The notes under the pieces are model-generated. The model was given only the letters and a program-made list of their open reading frames with translations. It was not told where the DNA came from and searched no databases. A program made the position numbers and the translations under genes. Source: Thermoleophilia bacterium UBA5186 (lineage in GTDB: Bacteria > Actinomycetota > Thermoleophilia > Gaiellales > Gaiellaceae). Taken from it: a stretch of DNA of 5,773 bases. Position 1 is the stretch's first letter; each line of letters starts with the position of its first letter. Below, piece by piece: positions 1 through 5,225 of this stretch. The stretch is taken from contig DHWI01000177.1 of NCBI GenBank assembly GCA_002413095.1, positions 1 through 5,773 on the forward strand, given 5' to 3'.

Positions 1-1
1 T

Positions 2-901
2 GTCGCCGCGGCGGTGGCTGTGTTCGTGCCTGTCGGCCTGGTCGGCACGGCTCGCTACCTAAACAACTTCTGGCTCTACCGGGGCTACCCGCCGCCGAAG
101 GACCCGTCCTTCGTCACTCAGCCGGGGACGACCCAGGCGATCGCGGTCTCGAGCCCCGCGCTCGGTGGCCGGCGCCAGCAAGTGATCGTCTACCTGCCGT
201 CCGGCTACGCCAGCCAGCCCGGCCGGCGCTATCCCGTCTTCTATCTCCTTCACGGCTTCCCCGGCCGACCGGCCGCGTTCCTGCTCACCGTCCGGGCCGG
301 CGTCGTCGAGGACATCCTCCTGGCGAAAAAGAGAATCCGTCCGTTCATCCTCGTGATGCCGTGGGGCTCGACCGGCACGTTCACCGACAAGGAGTGGGCG
401 AACGGGGTGAAGCCGGGGAGCGGCTGGGAGACGTTCGTCGCGCGAGACCTCGTCCGTGCGATCGACGCCCGCTACCGGACCATTCCGACGAGTAGGGGCC
501 GGGTGCTCGGCGGGCTCTCGGAGGGCGGCTACGGAGCGCTGAACATCGGGCTCCATCATCCGGGGACGTTCAGAGTGCTCGAGAGCTGGTCGGGCTACGA
601 GCTCGCCGACAAGGTCCGTTCGATCTTCGGCGGCGACCCTTCCCGGCTCGCGCTCAACAGCCCGCTGGACCAGCTTCCACGCCGAGCAGCGGCGCTGCGC
701 CGCGACGGCACCTTCATCTGGTTCTACTCGGGGCGCACGGACCGGCTACGCCACCAGAACGCCGTGTTCGCTGCCGAGCTCGCGCGGACGGGCATCGCCC
801 ACCGCTACTTCGTCGTCCGCGGCGGGCACGACTGGTCGCTCTGGCGCGGGAACGCGTCGCTCGCGCTGCTCGCCGCGTCGAAGCACCTCGGCCATGCGTA
901 G
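2..901 (+). CDS. Esterase-family alpha/beta hydrolase with N-terminal membrane anchor (5' partial)
   Basis: This is a serine hydrolase of the esterase D / putative esterase type (the PF00756 family, which also holds antigen 85-like acyltransferases). Residues are numbered from the GTG at base 14. The family elements appear in order: an oxyanion-side segment YLLHGFPG (78-84), the nucleophile elbow GGLSEGG with Ser169 (166-172), a likely acid Asp243 in GRTDRL, and the likely catalytic His272 in GGHDW. The frame stays open to the left window edge and reads VAAAVAVFVPVGLVG, a hydrophobic segment just before the soluble domain. The GTG at 14 sits inside it, so the true start is probably upstream and the product probably has one N-terminal membrane helix with an extracytoplasmic catalytic domain. 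The stop overlaps the next gene by 8 nt. From that context I infer a substrate that is a lipid ester, perhaps an aminoacyl lipid made by the neighbour; the sequence alone does not show it. Confidence 0.88.
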   Translation, partial: VAAAVAVFVPVGLVGTARYLNNFWLYRGYPPPKDPSFVTQPGTTQAIAVSSPALGGRRQQVIVYLPSGYASQPGRRYPVFYLLHGFPGRPAAFLLTVRAGVVEDILLAKKRIRPFILVMPWGSTGTFTDKEWANGVKPGSGWETFVARDLVRAIDARYRTIPTSRGRVLGGLSEGGYGALNIGLHHPGTFRVLESWSGYELADKVRSIFGGDPSRLALNSPLDQLPRRAAALRRDGTFIWFYSGRTDRLRHQNAVFAAELARTGIAHRYFVVRGGHDWSLWRGNASLALLAASKHLGHA

Positions 902-2978
902 GCTCGTGCGCGTCGCAGGGCTCGGCCTCGTCGGTCTGACGGCGCTGGCGGTCCTGCTTGCCGCGACGGGCTGGCTGTACGTCGTCCATCCGCGGCTTGC
1001 GCTCGGGCCGCCGCTTCCGAACGCGCTGCCGCTCGATGAGCTCTCCAAGCGCTCGACGGCTCCGGTGCTCGTCTTCGTCGCGGTCTGGGGAGTGGCGGGC
1101 CTCCTGCTCGGGCTGTTGGCGCGGCTCGTCGGTGTCGAGCGGCTTGCGGCTGCGCTCTTCCTCGCGCTCGGCGTCGGGTCCTGGACGTTCCTCACGACCG
1201 GGGTCTCGATCCTCGTCGTGCGCCAGATCCCGGCACTCGAGGCGTTCCACGCCGCAGGGCGCATGCCCGCCGTCTACCTGCCCGCGGCGCTGGCCGGCCT
1301 CGGCGGCGCCGTCGCCGGTCGCGGGCGCGGGCGAACGTGGGCTCTCGCGCCGTCTCTGCTCGCCGTCGCAGTTGCGCTCGCCGGCGTCACGGACATGTTC
1401 GTCGCAGCCTTCCCCGAGGCCGAGCGGGGCCTCCTCGAGGAGTGGGCGCCACATGCCGTGAAGGGGGTCGCCGCTGCGCTCGTGGCGCCGCTCGGACTCG
1501 GACTCGTCGTGATCGCGCGCGGGCTCTTCCGGCGAAAGCATCGGGCCTGGCAGCTTGCCGTCGCTCTGCTCGGCGGCTCGGCGGCCCTGCACCTCTTGCA
1601 CAGGATCGACTACGGCGCGACCGCCACGGCCCTCGTCGCGCTCGCGCTCGTCGCACGCCGCCAGGACTTCCCGCTGCGAGGCGACCCGCAGCGCGAGTCG
1701 CGAGTGCTCCTCCGTGCGATTGCATTCGCGAGCGGGATCTTCGGCTACGGGGCGGCGGCCCTGTGGGTGCACCGGGCGCTCGCCGACCAGCCCTACTCGG
1801 CTGGATTCGCACTCCGCGAGACGGCGGCGGCGCTGCTCGGACTCCGGCTGCGGGGTTCGGAGCACCTGGCGGGCGACTTCGGCAACTGGTTCCCGCTCTC
1901 GGTCTTGCTCCTCGGCCTGGCCTGCGCGGTCGTCGTGCTCGTCGGCTGGCTCGGACCCTGGCGCTACCGGCTGCGGCAGGAGTCGGGCGAGCGCGCGATC
2001 GCGCGGGCACTCGTGGCAGCCTGGGGCGCCGACACGCTCGCACCCTTCGTGCTGCGCGCCGACAAGTCGTACTTCTTCAGCGAGGACGAGCGGGCGTTCC
2101 TCGCGTACAAAGTGGTCGGCGGCGTGGCGATCGTCTCGGGAGATCCCGTCGGCCCCGAGCAGGCGCTCGATGAGCTCGTGCGTCGGTTCATCGCCTTCGC
2201 GCACGAGCGCGACTGGCGGGTCGCCATCCTCGGCGCTTCGGAGGCGCGCCTCGGGCTCTATCGTGCCCACGGGCTCCACGCGCTCTACCACGGCGACGAG
2301 GCGATCGTGGAGACCGGATCTTTCTCGCTCGAGGGCCGCGCGATCCGGAAGGTGCGCCAGTCGGTTCACCGCCTCGAGGCCGCCGGATACCGGGCCGAGG
2401 TCAGGCAGCCGAGCGAGCTCGACCGGGAGCTCCGTGCGGCGCTGGCCTTGATCGCACGCACCTGGCGCGGGGATCAACCGGAGCGCGGGTTCGTGATGGC
2501 GCTGGACGCCCTCTTCGCGCACGAGGACGCGGTCTTCGTGATCGGGCGCGGGCCCGACGATCGCCCGGCAGGCTTCCTCCACTTCGCGGTCTCGCGGCCC
2601 GGCTCCGCGCTTTCCCTCTCCTCGATGCCACGACTCCGGACAACTCCGAACGGCTTCAACGAGTGGCTCGTCTGCGAGACGATCGCGTGGGCGCGCGAAC
2701 ACGGCGTCGAGCGCGTGTCGCTCAACTTCGCGCCCTTCGCGGCGTTGCTCGCACCCGAGGTGGAGCTGTCGCGCCTCCAGCAGGTCGAGCGGAAGGCCCT
2801 GTTCGCCCTGAAGGGACACTTTCAGCTCGACAACCTGCTGCTGTTCAACCGCAAGTTCTTCCCCGGCTGGGAACGGCGCTTCGTCGTCTACGAGCGCCGG
2901 CGGGACCTTCCTCGCGTGGGCATCGCTGCGCTCGCGGCGGAGGCGTATCTCCCGTTCACCGGCCGCGGGCGGCGATGA
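894..2978 (+). CDS. DUF2156 / MprF-like aminoacyl-lipid synthase with polytopic N-terminal membrane domain
   Basis: A 694-residue two-part protein. Residues about 1-355 form a membrane half with hydrophobic spans near 8-31, 56-79, 84-108, 126-142, 150-172, 190-210, 219-236, 272-293 and 335-353. Residues about 365-672 match the C-terminal GNAT-fold catalytic domain of MprF/LysX-type proteins (DUF2156, LPG_synthase_C). Diagnostic stretches are KSYFFSEDERAFLAYKV (391-407), SGDPVGPEQA (415-424), GDEAIVETGSFSLEG (467-481), RKVRQSVHRLEAAGY (485-499), PNGFNEWLVCETIAWA (585-600), and FNRKFFPGWERRFVVYE (651-667). Family members move an amino acid, usually Lys or Ala, from aminoacyl-tRNA to phosphatidylglycerol or diacylglycerol at the membrane, altering surface charge and resistance to cationic peptides. 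No lysyl-tRNA synthetase domain is fused, unlike mycobacterial LysX. The start at 894 lies inside the preceding gene with no clear ribosome-binding site, consistent with translational coupling. The family is clear; the amino acid and lipid used are unknown. Confidence 0.88.
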   Translation: MRRLVRVAGLGLVGLTALAVLLAATGWLYVVHPRLALGPPLPNALPLDELSKRSTAPVLVFVAVWGVAGLLLGLLARLVGVERLAAALFLALGVGSWTFLTTGVSILVVRQIPALEAFHAAGRMPAVYLPAALAGLGGAVAGRGRGRTWALAPSLLAVAVALAGVTDMFVAAFPEAERGLLEEWAPHAVKGVAAALVAPLGLGLVVIARGLFRRKHRAWQLAVALLGGSAALHLLHRIDYGATATALVALALVARRQDFPLRGDPQRESRVLLRAIAFASGIFGYGAAALWVHRALADQPYSAGFALRETAAALLGLRLRGSEHLAGDFGNWFPLSVLLLGLACAVVVLVGWLGPWRYRLRQESGERAIARALVAAWGADTLAPFVLRADKSYFFSEDERAFLAYKVVGGVAIVSGDPVGPEQALDELVRRFIAFAHERDWRVAILGASEARLGLYRAHGLHALYHGDEAIVETGSFSLEGRAIRKVRQSVHRLEAAGYRAEVRQPSELDRELRAALALIARTWRGDQPERGFVMALDALFAHEDAVFVIGRGPDDRPAGFLHFAVSRPGSALSLSSMPRLRTTPNGFNEWLVCETIAWAREHGVERVSLNFAPFAALLAPEVELSRLQQVERKALFALKGHFQLDNLLLFNRKFFPGWERRFVVYERRRDLPRVGIAALAAEAYLPFTGRGRR

Positions 2979-3853
2979 CGTTTCGCTTGACGCTCGGCCT
3001 CGTGCTCGCCCTCGGCTCGACACTGGCGCTGAACTGGGCGTTCGTCGTGCAGCACGGCGAGGCAGCTCGCCTCCCGCCACTCGCGCTGCGCCGGCCGATC
3101 CGCTCGCTGCGCTTGCTGTTCGGGGCTCCGCGCTGGCTGCTCGGATTCGGAACCGGGATCGTCGGCTGGGCGCTCTACGTCGGCGCACTCGCGTTCGCGC
3201 CGCTCTCGCTCGTGCAGGCCGTCTCGGCAGGAGGGATCGGGCTGCTCGCCCTGCTCGTGTCGCGGACGACCGACGCCGTCCTGTCGCGGCGCGAGTGGCT
3301 CGGGGTGGGGACTGCGGTCGGAGGGCTCGCGCTGCTCGGGATCTCGCTCGCCGGGCAACGGACCGGTGGAGACCACGCGTCCTGGCAGGCAGTTACCGCG
3401 TGGGTCGTGACGTCGGGCGCAGTTGCTGCGGTCGCCGCCGGGCCGGGAGCACGCGTCGTCGCCGCGGGGGCGGGTCTCGGTGTCGCCGCCGGGGTGCTCT
3501 ACGCGGCCGGAGACGTCGGGACGAAGGCGGCTGTCGGCGGCGGCTCGGCGCTCCTGTTCGTCCCGGTGGTGCTCGCGTGCCACGGGCTTGCGTTCGCGGC
3601 GCTGCAACTCGGCTTCCAGCGCGGCGGCGCGCTCGCAACTGCGGGGGTCGCGACGCTGTTCACCAACGCGTTGCCGATCCTGGCCGGCCTCGTCCTCTAC
3701 CGCGAGCCATTACCGGCGGGGGGGCTCGGGATCGTGCGTCTCGCCGCGTTCGCGGTGGTCGTCGTCGGCGCGGCGATCCTCGCTCGTGGAGGCCCCGTCG
3801 CGCCCGTGAAGACCCACGCCGCGCGACCGTACCCGGATCCGAGCGGGGCGTAG
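2975..3853 (+). CDS. DMT/EamA-like multi-pass transporter
   Basis: A 292-residue, almost entirely hydrophobic protein with about nine predicted membrane spans (near residues 3-26, 56-76, 79-97, 107-127, 138-156, 160-180, 191-211, 219-242 and 250-271) and a short polar tail. The segment GWALYVGALAFAPLSLVQAV (64-83) and the repeated organisation, with LFTNALPILAGLVLYREPLP (228-247) near the C-terminus, are typical of drug/metabolite transporter superfamily proteins. Some resemblance to the NIPA-type subgroup is possible, so a cation or small-metabolite carrier cannot be excluded. The frame is open further upstream to base 2663, but that part lies within the preceding gene. The ATG at 2975 forms an ATGA overlap with the upstream stop and opens directly onto the first membrane helix, so I chose it. 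Tight coupling suggests co-expression with the synthase and hydrolase. The substrate is unknown. Confidence 0.85.
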   Translation: MTFRLTLGLVLALGSTLALNWAFVVQHGEAARLPPLALRRPIRSLRLLFGAPRWLLGFGTGIVGWALYVGALAFAPLSLVQAVSAGGIGLLALLVSRTTDAVLSRREWLGVGTAVGGLALLGISLAGQRTGGDHASWQAVTAWVVTSGAVAAVAAGPGARVVAAGAGLGVAAGVLYAAGDVGTKAAVGGGSALLFVPVVLACHGLAFAALQLGFQRGGALATAGVATLFTNALPILAGLVLYREPLPAGGLGIVRLAAFAVVVVGAAILARGGPVAPVKTHAARPYPDPSGA

Positions 3854-3865
3854 CCGGTTTCAGGC

Positions 3866-3893
3866 GGCGAGCGCCCGCATTCGGCGGGTCGCC
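3866..3893 (+). terminator. Possible terminator hairpin after the transporter gene
   Basis: Twelve bases after the transporter stop, GGCGA (3866-3870) and CCCGC (3874-3878) pair with GCGGG (3884-3888) and TCGCC (3889-3893). This leaves a three-base bulge and a five-base loop. No T tract follows, so it would be a weak or non-canonical terminator. In DNA this GC-rich, imperfect hairpins also arise by chance. Confidence 0.25.
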
Positions 3894-3987
3894 ACCATTC
3901 CCGGGGCCCCGCGTGGGCGGCGCCTCCGACGCAGCCGAACGCTAGGCCAAGGTTCCAAGAGTCAACGATCCGGTCGGAGCGCACTCA

Positions 3988-4009
3988 GCGCTGCTACAGT
4001 CCGCAGCGC
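3988..4009 (+). repeat. Inverted repeat, 7-bp stem, 8-nt loop
   Basis: GCGCTGC (3988-3994) and GCAGCGC (4003-4009) are exact reverse complements around the loop TACAGTCC. The loop includes TACAGT, which fits a TAnnnT -10 element, so the dyad may be an operator overlapping a promoter or simply an RNA hairpin. No -35 box is visible 16-18 nt upstream, so the promoter reading is weak. Confidence 0.35.
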
Positions 4010-4041
4010 AGCGCCTCACTGATCGGCGCAGCGATTCGACG

Positions 4042-4068
4042 GCGGAGGCCATAGTGATCGGCCTCCGC
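4042..4068 (+). repeat. Perfect 9-bp stem-loop in the leader of the DUF3494 gene
   Basis: GCGGAGGCC (4042-4050) pairs without mismatch with GGCCTCCGC (4060-4068) around a nine-base loop, ATAGTGATC. It ends 87 nt before the start codon of the ice-binding protein gene and is followed by GAAACGG rather than a T tract. It is therefore more likely an mRNA leader structure or a protein-binding dyad than a standard terminator. Confidence 0.45.
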
Positions 4069-4145
4069 GAAACGGTCCGCCCTCAGCAGAGCAGGTCGGA
4101 GCGGATCGGCCGGCGCATGTCGTGTCGGCGACGAAGCTCAAGCTG

Positions 4146-4151
4146 AAGGAG
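4146..4151 (+). promoter_or_regulatory. Ribosome-binding site of the DUF3494 gene
   Basis: AAGGAG lies four bases before the ATG at 4156. It is the best Shine-Dalgarno match seen in the window and decides this start over the in-frame ATG at 4216. The latter would delete the basic n-region of the signal peptide. Confidence 0.7.
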
Positions 4152-4155
4152 ACCC

Positions 4156-5121
4156 ATGTCGTTTTCACTCTTCAAGCCCGGGCTGGGCGCGCGACGTCTC
4201 CGCTCCCGCGCCGCAATGGCGACTGCGCTGTTCGCGCTGTTCGGGCTCGGGATGCTCGTGACGCTCGTCGGCGGCGCCGCGGCGGCGGCGACACCAGTCG
4301 GGCTGGGAACCGCGGACAGTTTCGCCGTCCTGGCCGGCGCCGGCATCACCAACACCGGCCCGACCACCGTCAACGGCGATCTCGGGACCTATCCGACCAC
4401 GACGGAGACCGGCACTGCGTCGATCACCGTGAACGGCACAAACCACGCCGGCGACTCCGTCACACAAGGGGCGAAGTCCGATCTGACCACCGCCTACGGC
4501 ACTGCGGCCGGCGAGGGACCGACCTCCCCGATCGCGGCCGACCTCGCTGGGCAAACGCTGTCGCCGGGTGTCTACAACTCCGGCTCGTCGATCGGACTGT
4601 CAGGAGCGCTCACGCTCGACGCCGGGGGCGACGGGAACGCGGTCTTCGTATTCCAGGCGGGCTCAACGCTCACCACGGGATCGGGGAGCCAGGTGAACCT
4701 GATCAACGGCGCCCAGGCGTGCAACGTCTTCTGGCAGGTCGGTAGCTCCGCGACGCTCGGCACCGGCTCCACCTTCCGGGGAACCATCCTCGCCCTGACG
4801 AGCATCACCGTCACCACCGGCGTCACGGTCGAGGGCCGTGTGCTGGCCCGAAACGGCGCAGTCACGCTCGACACCGACACGATCAGCAGACCGTCCTGCA
4901 CGACGCAGACCACCACGGCAACGACTACAACCGCGGCAACGACCACCACTGCGGCAACGACCACCGCGGCAACGACCACCGCGGCAACGACCACCACGGC
5001 GGCTACGACCACCACGACGACTACGACCACGCCGAAGCCGAAGCCGAAGGCGCCGGCGAAGAAGAAGAAGGCGAGCTCGAAGGCCCGACCGGCCCGCCAC
5101 CACGTCGGCTTTACAGGTTGA
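4156..5121 (+). CDS. Secreted ice-binding family protein (DUF3494) with Thr-rich and Lys-rich C-terminal tail
   Basis: A 321-residue exported protein. Residues 1-45 are a signal peptide: a basic n-region with GARRLRSR, a hydrophobic core (about 21-40), and an Ala-rich cleavage region near AAAAATP. Residues about 48-244 match the DUF3494 ice-binding fold, a discontinuous beta-solenoid. Family hallmarks are LGTADSFAVLAGAGITNTGP (50-69), TVNGDLGTYP (71-80), LSPGVYNSGSSIGLSGALTL (135-154), NAVFVFQAGSTLTTGSGSQV (161-180), CNVFWQVGSSATLGTGSTF (189-207), and VEGRVLARNGAVTLDTDTI (225-243). A Thr/Ala tract (249-292), PKPKPK (293-298), a Lys-rich stretch (302-309) and the terminus HHVGFTG follow. The Thr tract probably acts as a wall-spanning, possibly glycosylated spacer. 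There is no LPxTG motif and no C-terminal membrane helix, so cell-wall attachment by a standard sortase is not indicated. Family members inhibit ice recrystallisation, and some act as adhesins; others in non-cold habitats have no shown role. Ice activity here is inference. Confidence 0.9.
   Translation: MSFSLFKPGLGARRLRSRAAMATALFALFGLGMLVTLVGGAAAAATPVGLGTADSFAVLAGAGITNTGPTTVNGDLGTYPTTTETGTASITVNGTNHAGDSVTQGAKSDLTTAYGTAAGEGPTSPIAADLAGQTLSPGVYNSGSSIGLSGALTLDAGGDGNAVFVFQAGSTLTTGSGSQVNLINGAQACNVFWQVGSSATLGTGSTFRGTILALTSITVTTGVTVEGRVLARNGAVTLDTDTISRPSCTTQTTTATTTTAATTTTAATTTAATTTAATTTTAATTTTTTTTTPKPKPKAPAKKKKASSKARPARHHVGFTG
4933..5016 (+). repeat. In-frame 15/18-bp tandem repeat coding for Ala-Ala-Thr(3-4)
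   Basis: Five consecutive units begin GCGGC and continue with ACGACCACC: 4933-4950 (18 bp), 4951-4965, 4966-4980 (15 bp each), 4981-4998 and 4999-5016 (18 bp each). The 18-bp units carry one extra Thr codon. The 15-bp copies at 4951 and 4966 are identical, which suggests expansion by slippage or unequal recombination. All changes are multiples of three, so the reading frame is kept. Flanking Thr codons extend the low-complexity tract to 4900-5031. Confidence 0.8.
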
Positions 5122-5130
5122 GCGACGTCC

Positions 5131-5155
5131 CGCTGGACCCCGACCGGCTCCAGCG
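5131..5155 (+). repeat. 7-bp inverted repeat downstream of the DUF3494 gene
   Basis: CGCTGGA (5131-5137) pairs exactly with TCCAGCG (5149-5155) around an 11-base loop. It starts 9 nt after the stop and ends three bases before a stronger hairpin. It may be part of a tandem terminator or an mRNA 3'-end stabiliser. Confidence 0.35.
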
Positions 5156-5158
5156 ACC

Positions 5159-5196
5159 ACGAGCGGGCGGCGTTGCCGCCCGCTCGTCCTGTTCCT
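5159..5196 (+). terminator. Strong GC hairpin, likely terminator of the DUF3494 gene
   Basis: ACGAGCGGGCGGC (5159-5171) and GCCGCCCGCTCGT (5175-5187) form a perfect 13-bp stem with a three-base GTT loop, followed by CCTGTTCCT. The downstream segment is pyrimidine-rich but not a true T tract. This form is common for intrinsic terminators in high-GC actinobacteria. It would insulate the ice-binding gene from the transpeptidase gene, which begins 30 nt further on. Confidence 0.6.
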
Positions 5197-5210
5197 AGCG
5201 CCAGCAGGTG

Positions 5211-5217
5211 GGAAGAG
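5211..5217 (+). promoter_or_regulatory. Ribosome-binding site of the L,D-transpeptidase gene
   Basis: GGAAGAG sits eight bases before the ATG at 5226 and only two before an in-frame GTG at 5220. The spacing favours the ATG. The sequence is an imperfect Shine-Dalgarno match. Confidence 0.5.
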
Positions 5218-5225
5218 CGGTGACC

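Larger units (their letters stand above)
3854..4155. other. 302-bp non-coding gap and leader of the ice-binding protein gene
   Basis: No convincing gene is present. The only long open frame here is an antisense one that continues into the transporter gene and has no family features. The gap holds the hairpin after the transporter stop, an 8-bp palindrome GGGGCCCC (3903-3910), a 7-bp stem at 3988-4009 and a 9-bp perfect stem at 4042-4068. The 10-mer GGTCGGAGCG occurs at 3972-3981 and again at 4094-4103. Candidate -10 hexamers are TACAGT (3995-4000) and CATAGT (4050-4055), but neither has a credible -35 box at the right distance. I looked for the conserved cores of c-di-GMP, cobalamin and other common riboswitches and did not recognise one. 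Confidence 0.5.

Noticed and set aside
2663..2974. N-terminal extension of the transporter frame into the synthase gene
   Set aside because: The extension is Arg-rich, polar and unlike any transporter N-terminus. The ATG at 2975, overlapping the upstream stop and leading straight into a membrane helix, is the far better start.
714..3188. An 824-codon open frame on the minus strand
   Set aside because: It lies antisense to the synthase gene and parts of both neighbours. Its product is almost all Arg, Glu, Ala, Pro and Gly with no family motif. Long antisense frames are expected opposite high-GC genes, because GC-rich third positions remove stop codons.
3961..4000. A promoter for the ice-binding gene using GTCAAC (3961-3966) as -35 and TACAGT (3995-4000) as -10
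   Set aside because: The spacer is 28 nt, far from the usual 16-18, and no better -35 match sits at the right distance.
3854..4155. A riboswitch, especially c-di-GMP type, upstream of the ice-binding gene
   Set aside because: Structured leaders can precede genes of this kind, so I looked for conserved core sequences. The stems here do not carry them.
4900..5031. A CRISPR-like or mobile-element repeat
   Set aside because: The repeat is in frame, has no spacers, codes for a low-complexity Thr/Ala stalk and lies fully inside the gene.
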